Positions 1-5,940 of a stretch of DNA of 5,940 nt are shown in pieces; within the stretch, counting starts at the first letter, position 1; the number at the start of each line of letters is the position of its first letter. The stretch is from Gammaproteobacteria bacterium (lineage in GTDB: Bacteria; Pseudomonadota; Gammaproteobacteria; Chromatiales; Chromatiaceae). Where the stretch lies: NCBI GenBank assembly GCA_019136395.1, contig JAGVUH010000524.1, positions 1-5,940 on the forward strand. The letters are read 5' to 3'. The notes beneath the pieces are model-generated. The model ran no database searches, was not told the DNA's origin, and was given only the letters and a program-made list of their open reading frames with translations. The position numbers and the translations under genes were made by a program.

Positions 1-1104
1 CGCTGGCAGCGCTGGGCGGACGATCTCTTCCTCCATCCCAAGTGGGGCTTCGCCGGTACCCTGGCGATCTTCGCCCTGGTGCTGTTCTTCGTCTTCGAGG
101 TCAGCGCCTTTCTCGATGGGCTCACCGTCGCCCGCCTCATCGCCTGGGCCGAGCCCTGGCAGCCGGCCTCCCTCCCCGGGGTCCTGGCCCGCGCCGTCCT
201 GGATGGCCTCATCGGCCTCACGGGGATCGTCATCCCCTACATGCTCCCCCTGGTGCTGCTGCTGGTGGTGCTGGAGGAGACCGGGATCATGCACCGCGTC
301 GCCTTCGTCGTCGACCGGGGCTTCCACCAGTTGGGGCTGCACGGCGGGGTCGCCCTGCCGTTCCTCATGGGGCTGGGCTGCAACGTTCCGGCCCTGGCCG
401 CCACCGCCGCCGTCACCCGCGGCCGGGACCGCATCGTGGCCTCCCTGCTGATCACCTTTCTGCCCTGCTCGGCGCGCTCCGCCATCCTGCTGGCGGTGGG
501 GGGCAAGTATCTCGGGGGACTGGGGGTCTTTGGACTTTTCATGCTTATCCCCATCGTCGTCAGCCTGGTGGGCAAGCTGCTCAAGCGCCGCTACCCGGAG
601 ACCACCCCGGGCATCATCCAGGAGATCCCCGCCTATGCCGTCCCGACCTGGCACCGGGTCCTGGCCAATACCTGGGAGCGCAGCCGCGACATCCTCACCA
701 TCGTCCTGCCGCTGCTGGTGGCGGGCAGCGTGGTCCTGGCCCTGCTGGCCCACTATGGCGCCGACGGCTGGATCGATTGGGTCCTTACCCCGATCACCGC
801 CGGCTGGCTGGGGCTGCCGGTCGCCCTGGGGGTGCCGATCCTCTTCGGCATCCTGCGCAAGGAGTTGTCCCTGTTGATGGTCTTCCAGGCCCTGGGCACC
901 CAGGAACTGGCCACGGTCCTCGATACCACCCAGATCGTCACCTTCCTGGTCTTCCTGACCTTCTACGTCCCCTGCGTGTCCACCTTCGCCATGATGCTCA
1001 GGCTGCTGGGGCGCCGGGATGCCCTCTATTCCGTCGCCCTGTCCATCGGCGTTGCCCTGGCCGTGCGGGCGCAAGGGTCAAAGATGAGCCTTTGCTCAGA
1101 TTAG
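1..1104 (+). CDS. feoB: FeoB-type ferrous iron transporter, C-terminal membrane domain (5'-partial)
   Basis: This is the membrane part of a Fe(II) permease of the FeoB family in the inner membrane. The reading frame is open from base 1, so the start codon and the expected N-terminal GTP-binding domain lie outside the window; 367 residues are visible. It opens with the pre-membrane stretch DDLFLHPKWG, typical of FeoB just before its first membrane helix. It then shows the two pore-forming Gate-type regions: LEETGIMHRVAFVVDR at about residues 91-106, GLGCNVPALAAT (Cys127), RDRIVASLL followed by PCSAR (Cys156), a cytoplasmic-side linker with EIPAYAVP, then ILFGILRKELSLL and YVPCVSTF (Cys325). 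These cysteine motifs are hallmarks of the family. The ending is odd: after SVALSIGVALAV the hydrophobic helix breaks off and a polar tail, RAQGSKMSLCSD, runs to the TAG stop. The family normally ends in a full hydrophobic helix. Because the G domain cannot be seen, a G-domain-less FeoB-like Gate protein is possible but less likely. Confidence 0.87.
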   Translation, partial: RWQRWADDLFLHPKWGFAGTLAIFALVLFFVFEVSAFLDGLTVARLIAWAEPWQPASLPGVLARAVLDGLIGLTGIVIPYMLPLVLLLVVLEETGIMHRVAFVVDRGFHQLGLHGGVALPFLMGLGCNVPALAATAAVTRGRDRIVASLLITFLPCSARSAILLAVGGKYLGGLGVFGLFMLIPIVVSLVGKLLKRRYPETTPGIIQEIPAYAVPTWHRVLANTWERSRDILTIVLPLLVAGSVVLALLAHYGADGWIDWVLTPITAGWLGLPVALGVPILFGILRKELSLLMVFQALGTQELATVLDTTQIVTFLVFLTFYVPCVSTFAMMLRLLGRRDALYSVALSIGVALAVRAQGSKMSLCSD

Positions 1105-1122
1105 GCGATAACGGTCCAGCCC

Positions 1123-1231
1123 CCCCTCTCCCCAACCCTCCCCCGCGAGGGGGGAGGGATGGAGGAAGAGAGTCAGTGGCTTGTGCCACCACTTTCAGGC
1201 TGATTCCGCCAACCAAGGCGGAAGAGAGGGG
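1123..1231. repeat. hairpin-rich intergenic element, likely dispersed repeat
   Basis: The stretch is bounded by an 8-base inverted repeat, CCCCTCTC (1123-1130) and GAGAGGGG (1224-1231). Inside lie three consecutive hairpins. The first is a perfect 9-bp stem, CCCTCCCCC (1136-1144) with GGGGGAGGG (1150-1158), around loop GCGAG. The second is a 5-bp stem, GTGGC (1176-1180) with GCCAC (1185-1189). The third is a 7-bp stem, TTCCGCC (1204-1210) with GGCGGAA (1217-1223). The C-tract/hairpin/G-tract composition resembles intergenic repeats that recur many times in high-GC proteobacterial genomes; that resemblance comes from memory, and only one copy is present here. The element starts about 18 bases after the feoB stop. 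It may act as an RNA structure that attenuates or protects the feoB transcript, but no T-tract follows the strong stem, so it is not a classical intrinsic terminator. Confidence 0.5.
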
Positions 1232-1259
1232 TAAGGGCGAACACATTAGGCGGGTCAAG

Positions 1260-1279
1260 GGGCATCCAGGATAATGCCC
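1260..1279. promoter_or_regulatory. 20-bp dyad upstream of efflux operon, possible operator
   Basis: GGGCAT (1260-1265) and ATGCCC (1274-1279) form a perfect 6-8-6 inverted repeat, 46 bases before the adaptor start codon. The hexamer GATAAT (1270-1275), one base off the sigma-70 -10 consensus, lies inside the dyad, an arrangement compatible with a repressor site covering a promoter. The best -35 candidate (TTAGGC, 1246-1251, 18-base spacing) is poor. A small RNA hairpin or chance are equally possible, and no regulator gene is visible in the window. Confidence 0.27.
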
Positions 1280-1312
1280 GGTGGAAGGACATCAGCCAGC
1301 CCCGCGTCCCTT

Positions 1313-1318
1313 GGAGAG
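1313..1318 (+). promoter_or_regulatory. ribosome binding site of the adaptor gene
   Basis: GGAGAG sits seven bases upstream of the ATG at 1326. It decides the start in favour of this ATG over the in-frame GTG at 1281, which would add 15 residues before the lipoprotein signal and has only a weaker AGGA (1268-1271) in front of it. Confidence 0.7.
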
Positions 1319-1325
1319 AATTTCC

Positions 1326-2405
1326 ATGCACCCGTTCATTCTCGTACTCACGGTCAGCCTGCTGCTGGGGGGATGCGGCGATGCACCCGCGCCGCGGTCC
1401 GCCGAGGCCCTGCCACCCTTCGTCAAGACCCTCGCCGTGATGGCGGGAGAACGGCAGACCCTGGGGTTGTCGGGGACGGTACGCGCCCGCGTGGAGTCGC
1501 CGCTGGCCTTTCAGGTCGGGGGGCGGATCAGTCGCCGGGCGGTGGACGCGGGGCAGGCGGTGAGCGCCGGCCAGGTCCTGTTTGAACTGGACCGGCGCGA
1601 CCTGGCGCAGTCCCTGGCCGCCATCGAGGCCGATCTGGCGGGCGCCGAGGCCGGGCTGGCCACGGCGGAGGCCGAACTGGCCCGCTATCGCCAGATGCGC
1701 GAGCAAGGCTTCACCAGCGCCCAGGAGGTGGAGCGGGCCGAACTGTCCTGGCGCGAGGCCCAGACCCGGCGCGATGCCGCCACCGCCCGGGTGGCCCAGG
1801 CGCGCAATGCCCTGGAATACGGCCGCCTCCAGGCCCCGGCCGCCGGGGTGCTGATCGATGTCACCGGCGAGCCCGGGCAGGTGGTCGCCGCCGGTCAGGC
1901 GGTGGCCACCCTCGCCCAGACCGGGGAGCGCGAGGTCGAGGTCTATTTTCCCGAGGGCGTGACGCCCCCCGCCGCCGGAGAGGCCCTGCTCGCCGACGGC
2001 GCCGTCCTGCCCCTGGGGCTGCGCGAGACGGCCGGGGCCGTGGACCCCCAGGGCCGGACCCTTCGCGCCCGCTATACGGTGCTGCAACGCCAGGATGAGC
2101 TGGTGCTGGGCGCGGTGCTGCGCGCCCGCTTCGCCGCCGCGGACGCGGCTGGCGCGGACGGGGCTGGCGCGGGCGCGGCCGGGATCGACTTCCGGGTGCC
2201 CCTCGGGGCCATCGACGAGCGCGGTCAGGGGCCGCGCGTCTGGCGCTTCCAGGAGGGGGCCGTCACGCCGGTCCCGGTCAAGGTCCTGGGGCTGGATGGC
2301 GAGTACGCCCGCATCCACGGGCCCCTGTCCGCCGGGGAGCACATCGTGGCCCTGGGCACCCATCTCCTGCATGAAGGCATGGCGGTGCGGGAGCTGGGCC
2401 GATGA
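1326..2405 (+). CDS. RND efflux periplasmic adaptor subunit (membrane fusion protein), lipoprotein
   Basis: This 359-residue periplasmic adaptor of the HlyD/AcrA type links an RND pump to an outer-membrane channel. The N-terminus is a lipoprotein signal, with hydrophobic residues 4-14 and lipobox LGGC giving lipidated Cys17. There is no Asp at +2. A half lipoyl domain follows (from about residue 60: LAFQVGGRISRR, then AGQAVSAGQVLFELDRRD). An Ala/Glu/Arg-rich alpha-helical hairpin spans about 92-163 and contains RQMREQGFTSAQEVERAE. The second lipoyl half follows (RLQAPAAGVLIDV, GEPGQVVAAGQ, about 167-199). Next come a beta-barrel region starting at EREVEVYFPEGV and a membrane-proximal region ending near LGTHLLHEGMAVREL. 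A Gly/Ala/Asp run at about 274-284 is encoded by a short tandem repeat. The start is chosen from the RBS and the lipobox. The signal peptide lacks a Lys or Arg before its hydrophobic core, which is unusual. The stop overlaps the pump start by four bases, so the two are co-translated. The substrate cannot be predicted. Confidence 0.93.
   Translation: MHPFILVLTVSLLLGGCGDAPAPRSAEALPPFVKTLAVMAGERQTLGLSGTVRARVESPLAFQVGGRISRRAVDAGQAVSAGQVLFELDRRDLAQSLAAIEADLAGAEAGLATAEAELARYRQMREQGFTSAQEVERAELSWREAQTRRDAATARVAQARNALEYGRLQAPAAGVLIDVTGEPGQVVAAGQAVATLAQTGEREVEVYFPEGVTPPAAGEALLADGAVLPLGLRETAGAVDPQGRTLRARYTVLQRQDELVLGAVLRARFAAADAAGADGAGAGAAGIDFRVPLGAIDERGQGPRVWRFQEGAVTPVPVKVLGLDGEYARIHGPLSAGEHIVALGTHLLHEGMAVRELGR
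2147..2176 (+). repeat. two-copy 15-bp tandem repeat inside the adaptor gene
   Basis: GGCTGGCGCGGACGG (2147-2161) is followed directly by GGCTGGCGCGGGCGC (2162-2176), differing at only a few positions. The period of 15 bases keeps the frame and adds five residues per unit, giving the Ala/Gly/Asp-rich run near the end of the beta-barrel region. It looks like a slippage-type expansion in a surface loop. Confidence 0.55.
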
Positions 2406-5400
2406 GCTTTCCCAACCTGTCCGCGCTCGCCGTGCGCGAGCGCGCGGTGACCCTGTTCCTGCTCATCCTGGCGGTGCTGTTCGGCGTCTACGCCTTCCTC
2501 TCCCTGGGGCGGGCGGAAGACCCCGCCTTCACGGTGCGGGTCATGCTCGTCACCGCGGCCTGGCCCGGGGCGACGCCCGAGGAGTTACGGACCCAGGTGG
2601 TGGACCGGCTGGAGAAACGCATCCAGGAGGTCGAGCACCTCTACCGCATCGAGACCACCATCCGCCCCGGTCAGGCCAGCCTGCAGGTCGAGTTTCTCGA
2701 CTCGACGCCGCAGGCGCGGATCGCCGACCTCTTCTACCAGGTGCGCAAGCGCCTGCTGGACGAGGCGCGCCACCTGCCGGCGGGGGTCATCGGGCCTATC
2801 GTCAACGACGACTTCTCCGACGTCTACTTCAGCCTGATCGCCCTCACCGCCCCCGGCCTGCCGATGCGCGAGCTGACCCGCGAGGCCGAGTGGCTGCGGG
2901 ATCGGCTGCAACGGGTGCCGGGGGTGCGCAAGGCCCTGGTGCTGGGCGAGCGCGCCGAGCGGGTCTATGTCGAGTTCGATGCCGCCCGGCTGAACAATCT
3001 GGGGATCGCGCCGGAGGCGATCTTCGCCGCCATCGAGGCCAATAACTACCTGCTGCCCGCCGGGCGCCTGGAGACCGCCGGGCCGCGCCTCTACCTGCGG
3101 CTGGACGCGGACTTGTCCGACCCGGCGCGACTGGCCGCGGTGCCGGTACGCATCGGCAACCGGGTGCTCAAGCTCGCCGACCTGGCGACCATCCGCCGCG
3201 GCTATGAGGACCCGCCCAGCTACCTGGTGCGCTCGCGCGGACAGGACGCGGTGCTGCTGGGGGTTGTGATGAACCAGGGCGAGAATGGGCTGGCGCTGGG
3301 GGAGCGGCTCGGGGCCTTCCTGGAAGCCGAACGCCAGGGGCTGCCCCTGGGCATGTCGCTCACGGTCCTGACCAACCAGGCGGAGGCCATCGCCCGGGCG
3401 GTGGACCTGTTTCAGGTCAAGTTCCTGATCGCCGTGGCCGTGGTGGTGGCGGTGAGCATGCTGGCCATCGGCCTGCGCGCCGGGCTGGTGGTGGGCATCG
3501 CCGTCCCCCTCACCCTGGGGCTGACCTTTCTGGTGATGACCCTGATGGGCATCAATCTCGACCGCATCACCCTGGGCGCCCTGATCATCGCCCTGGGCCT
3601 GCTGGTGGACGACGCCATCATCGCGGTGGAGATGATGCTGGTGAAGATGGAGCAGGGCTGGCAGCGGGTGACGGCGGCCGGTCATGCCTGGACGGTCACC
3701 GCCGCGCCGATGCTCTTCGGCACCCTGGTGACCGTCGCCGGCTTTCTCCCCATCGGCTTCGCCCAGTCGGGCGTCGGCGAGTACGCTGGCAACATCTTCT
3801 GGGTCCTGGCCATCGCCCTCATCCTGTCCTGGCTGGTGGCGGTGGTGTTCGTCCCCTATCTGGGGGTCAAGATGCTGCCGATGAGCATCAAGGGTGGGGC
3901 GCACGGCCCGGAGGCCCTCTACCAGACCCCCTTCTACCGCCGGCTGCGCCGGCTCATCACCGGGTGCGTCACCTGGCGCAAGACGGTGGTCGGGGCCACG
4001 GTCGCCCTGCTGGTCCTCGCCATCGCCGGCATGGCCCTGCTGGTCCAGAAGCAGTTCTCCGATCGTCCGGAGGTGGTGGTCAGCGTCTATCTGCCCCAGG
4101 GCAGCAGCATCGCCGCCACCGAGCAGACGGTGCAGCGGCTGGAGGCCATCCTGGCCCCACTGCCCGAGGTCAGGAGCCTGTCGGCCTACATCGGGGCGGG
4201 GGCGCCGCGCTTTTTCATCTCCGCCAACCCGGAGGCCCCCAACCCGGCCTTCGCCAAGCTCATCGCCGTGACGGCGGATGCCCAGGCCCGCGACCAGGTG
4301 ATGGCGACCCTGCGCCAGCACATCGCCCAGGGCGACTTTCCCGAGGCGCGGGTGCGGGTGTACGGGTTGCTCTATGGGCCGCCGGTGATCTGGCCGGTGG
4401 GCTTTCGGGTCATCGGCCCGGATCCGCTGGTGCTGCGGGACATCGCGCACCAGGTGCGGGCGGTAATGGCCGCCAACCCTCAGGTGATCGATCCCCACCT
4501 GGAGTGGGACGAGCGCGCCCCGATCCTGTACCTGGGAATGGAGGTGGAGCGTCTGCACCTGCTCGGCCTCACGCCGCGGGACGTGGCGCAGCAATTGCAA
4601 TCCCAACTCGAAGGGCGGGCCGTCACCCAACTGCGTCAGGATATCCGCAGCGTCGAGGTCATCGCCCGCGGCGCCAGTGGGGGTCAGCGTCTGGCCGCCG
4701 ACAGCCTGGACGAGCTGGAGATCCTGACCCAGGACGGCACCAAGGTGCCGGTCAGCCAGCTCGGGCGCATCGAGGTCCGCTTCGAGGACCCGGTCATCAA
4801 GCGCCTCAACCGCGAGCCCTTCCTGGCGGTGCAGGCCGACGTGCGGGGCGCCCAGCCCAATGACGTCACCGCTGACCTCTGGCGGGCCTTGGCCGGGGTG
4901 CGCGCGGAGTTGCCACCCGGTTATCGCCTGGACATCTCCGGCGCGGTGGAGGAGTCGGGCAAGGCCGATGCCTCCATCCAGAAGCTGCAACCGGTGATGG
5001 TGGCGGTGATGCTGATCTTCATCATGCTGCAGATGCGCTCCTTCGCCGGGACCTTCATCGTGGTGGCTACCGCGCCCCTGGGCCTGATCGGCGCGGTGCT
5101 GGCGCTCATCCTCTTCAACCAGCCCTTCGGCTTCGTCGCCCTGCTGGGGCTGACCGGGCTCGCCGGCATCCTCATGCGCAACACCCTGATCCTCACCCAG
5201 CAGGTTGCCGACAACTTCGAGGAGGGCCTGCCGGCCTTCGCCGGGGTGGTGGAGGCAGCGGTGCAGCGCGCCCGGCCGGTGGTGCTGACCGCCCTGGCCG
5301 CCGTCCTGGCCTTCATCCCGCTCACCCAGGACAGTTTCTGGGGGCCGCTGGCCTATGTGCTGATCGGCGGCGTGGCGGTTGGCACGGCGATCACCCTGCT

Positions 5401-5467
5401 GTTTGTGCCGGCCCTCTATGCCCTGTGGTTCCGCCTGCCTTATGCCGACAAACCCACCGCTACCTGA
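2402..5467 (+). CDS. RND-family efflux pump, inner-membrane permease (AcrB/HAE1-like)
   Basis: At 1021 residues this is full length for the hydrophobe/amphiphile efflux group of RND proton antiporters. The classical layout is visible: TM1 near residues 13-33, a large periplasmic porter/docking domain, TM2-TM6 (about 341-360, 361-385, 391-413, 433-453, 463-487), TM7 at 528-548, a second periplasmic domain, and TM8-TM12 (about 864-880, 884-906, 916-933, 959-976, 983-1010). TM4 carries the proton-relay pair Asp403-Asp404 in GLLVDDAIIAVE, equivalent to AcrB Asp407/Asp408. In TM10, where AcrB has Lys940 in AKNAIL, this protein has Arg926 in MRNTLIL. Early motifs such as AWPGATPEELRTQV and RAEDPAFTV are typical of the family. 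The ATG overlaps the adaptor stop as ATGA, and GGGAG at 2389-2393 lies eight bases upstream as RBS. No frameshift is apparent. No outer-membrane channel gene follows; the pump probably uses one encoded elsewhere. The heavy-metal (CusA) type is less likely given the sequence style, but the substrate is unknown. Confidence 0.95.
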   Translation: MSFPNLSALAVRERAVTLFLLILAVLFGVYAFLSLGRAEDPAFTVRVMLVTAAWPGATPEELRTQVVDRLEKRIQEVEHLYRIETTIRPGQASLQVEFLDSTPQARIADLFYQVRKRLLDEARHLPAGVIGPIVNDDFSDVYFSLIALTAPGLPMRELTREAEWLRDRLQRVPGVRKALVLGERAERVYVEFDAARLNNLGIAPEAIFAAIEANNYLLPAGRLETAGPRLYLRLDADLSDPARLAAVPVRIGNRVLKLADLATIRRGYEDPPSYLVRSRGQDAVLLGVVMNQGENGLALGERLGAFLEAERQGLPLGMSLTVLTNQAEAIARAVDLFQVKFLIAVAVVVAVSMLAIGLRAGLVVGIAVPLTLGLTFLVMTLMGINLDRITLGALIIALGLLVDDAIIAVEMMLVKMEQGWQRVTAAGHAWTVTAAPMLFGTLVTVAGFLPIGFAQSGVGEYAGNIFWVLAIALILSWLVAVVFVPYLGVKMLPMSIKGGAHGPEALYQTPFYRRLRRLITGCVTWRKTVVGATVALLVLAIAGMALLVQKQFSDRPEVVVSVYLPQGSSIAATEQTVQRLEAILAPLPEVRSLSAYIGAGAPRFFISANPEAPNPAFAKLIAVTADAQARDQVMATLRQHIAQGDFPEARVRVYGLLYGPPVIWPVGFRVIGPDPLVLRDIAHQVRAVMAANPQVIDPHLEWDERAPILYLGMEVERLHLLGLTPRDVAQQLQSQLEGRAVTQLRQDIRSVEVIARGASGGQRLAADSLDELEILTQDGTKVPVSQLGRIEVRFEDPVIKRLNREPFLAVQADVRGAQPNDVTADLWRALAGVRAELPPGYRLDISGAVEESGKADASIQKLQPVMVAVMLIFIMLQMRSFAGTFIVVATAPLGLIGAVLALILFNQPFGFVALLGLTGLAGILMRNTLILTQQVADNFEEGLPAFAGVVEAAVQRARPVVLTALAAVLAFIPLTQDSFWGPLAYVLIGGVAVGTAITLLFVPALYALWFRLPYADKPTAT

Positions 5468-5620
5468 GGATCCGGGAGGGAAGCAGGCTAGCAGGATAGG
5501 GGCTGGCGTTTTATCTCAGGGCTGGCGAAGAAATAGGGAGTTTTTCACCGCCTGCGACTCGTTATCTCATTGTTTATAATGATTTTAATATTCCAGGAGA
5601 GAGGATTCTTTCATGGACTC
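5468..5620. other. convergent intergenic gap with AT-rich strip
   Basis: This gap of 153 bases separates the pump gene from the oppositely oriented nucleotidase gene. The part from 5531 to 5600 has 25 G+C in 70 bases (36 percent), far below the surrounding genes. A 9-base direct repeat GGGCTGGCG occurs at 5500-5508 and 5519-5527, and TTATCTCA occurs at 5511-5518 and 5562-5569. I found no convincing stem followed by a T-tract on either strand, so no intrinsic terminator can be assigned although one would be expected between convergent genes. Confidence 0.6.
5575..5580 (+). promoter_or_regulatory. consensus -10-like hexamer TATAAT, weak promoter candidate
   Basis: A perfect TATAAT reads on the plus strand within the AT-rich strip. 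No acceptable -35 hexamer lies 16-18 bases upstream, and the TG at 5571-5572 is one base too far away for a standard extended -10. Transcription from here would run antisense into the nucleotidase gene. AT-rich DNA makes chance occurrence plausible. Confidence 0.2.
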
Positions 5621-5940
5621 TCAGGGCCGGCTGATACGCCCATCCAGCCTGGCATCCACCTCGGTCTGGGCGCGGAAGGCGTAGACCAGCAGATCGGCGA
5701 TGAGCTGGCCGGTATTGACCGGATCGCGCAGGCCGGTGAGCATGCCGTAGCCGTCGCCCCCGGCGGCGAGGAAGTCCGGGACCGCCACCCGGTAGTCGGC
5801 GGCGGGGTCCAGGGGCTGGCCATCCCGGGTCACGTCCACCGCCTTGCCGTCCCGGATGACGAACCGCACCCCGGAGACCTGAAGGAAGCCGCCCGGGTTG
5901 TCCGCGGGATCCAGGGCGGCGCTGTGGTCCAGGGCGGCCT
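5621..5940 (-). CDS. 5'-nucleotidase/metallophosphatase, C-terminal domain (5'-partial)
   Basis: This is the carboxy-terminal end of a UshA-type enzyme, normally secreted to the periplasm, which hydrolyses nucleoside phosphates or related substrates. The C-terminal domain binds the nucleotide base, while the metal-binding catalytic domain lies beyond the right edge. The frame is open to base 5940, giving 105 complete codons before the TGA at 5621-5623. Counting from the right edge, the visible markers are GGFLQVSGVRF (16-26), DYRVAVPDFLAAGGDGY (48-64), which carries the family's GGDGY signature, and a closing helix LIADLLVYAF ending in DGRISRP. A GTG at 5867-5869 is an internal Val codon and not the start, because the family motif begins upstream of it. 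The gene converges on the efflux operon and is transcribed separately. The exact substrate (nucleotides, NAD, UDP-sugars or cyclic nucleotides) cannot be decided from this domain. Confidence 0.88.
   Translation of the reverse strand, partial: AALDHSAALDPADNPGGFLQVSGVRFVIRDGKAVDVTRDGQPLDPAADYRVAVPDFLAAGGDGYGMLTGLRDPVNTGQLIADLLVYAFRAQTEVDARLDGRISRP

Noticed and set aside
1136..1158. Intrinsic terminator for feoB
   Set aside because: The 9-bp GC stem is strong but is followed by GATGGAGGAA and not a T-tract, so it does not meet the usual criteria.
42..1274. A 410-codon open frame on the plus strand overlapping feoB
   Set aside because: It is Pro/Arg/Gly/His-rich with no domain and lies out of frame with the clear FeoB motifs.
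1173..2372. A 399-codon open frame on the minus strand opposite the adaptor gene
   Set aside because: Same shadow effect. The translation is Gly/Gln/His-rich without motifs, while the plus-strand frame shows a lipobox, lipoyl halves and a helical hairpin.
2585..4990. An 801-codon open frame on the minus strand opposite the pump gene
   Set aside because: It is the mirror frame of a strongly recognisable RND gene in GC-rich DNA. The translation is low-complexity (His/Gln/Gly/Asp-rich) with no recognisable domain, as expected for an antisense shadow.
5468..5620. Bidirectional terminator between the convergent genes
   Set aside because: The T-run at 5541-5545 and the A/T-rich segments are not preceded by a usable stem on either strand; only 4-5 bp pairings were found.
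5613..5684. A 23-codon ORF on the plus strand with an RBS-like site
   Set aside because: It is too short and antisense to conserved nucleotidase coding sequence to annotate as a gene. Kept only as a finding about the upstream signals.
1..5940. A novel multi-gene defence or mobile system
   Set aside because: All substantial coding regions belong to well-known families (FeoB, RND adaptor and pump, 5'-nucleotidase). No nuclease, integrase, transposase, reverse transcriptase, toxin or spacer array was seen.

Overview
The window is GC-rich bacterial DNA (roughly two thirds G+C by eye, with strong G/C preference at third codon positions). It looks chromosomal and proteobacterial. A gammaproteobacterium, possibly of the purple sulfur bacterial type, would fit the gene style, but this is only an impression and no taxonomic marker is present. 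Most of it is ordinary, densely coding sequence. I see no phage, transposase, CRISPR array, tRNA or rRNA, and no clear sign of a new multi-gene system.

Layout. (1) Bases 1-1104, plus strand: the C-terminal membrane part of a FeoB-type ferrous iron transporter, cut by the left edge of the window. (2) Bases 1105-1325: a 221-base gap holding a C/G-rich, hairpin-forming repeat-like element (about 1123-1231), a 20-base dyad (1260-1279) and the ribosome binding site of the next gene. (3) Bases 1326-2405 and 2402-5467, plus strand: a two-gene efflux operon made of a lipoprotein periplasmic adaptor and an RND-family inner-membrane pump, joined by an ATGA stop/start overlap. (4) Bases 5468-5620: a short gap between convergent genes, with an unusually AT-rich stretch. 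(5) Bases 5621-5940, minus strand: the C-terminal end of a periplasmic 5'-nucleotidase/metallophosphatase, cut by the right edge.

How the genes work together. The adaptor and pump should assemble with an outer-membrane channel of the TolC type to export compounds across the envelope using the proton gradient. No outer-membrane factor gene and no dedicated regulator lie in the window. FeoB imports Fe(II), and the nucleotidase would dephosphorylate nucleotides in the periplasm. Nothing in the sequence ties either of them functionally to the pump. The points most worth a second look are the structured intergenic element after feoB, the odd FeoB C-terminus beside it, the arginine at the expected lysine position of pump helix 10, and the AT-rich strip with promoter-like and RBS-like signals running antisense into the nucleotidase gene.
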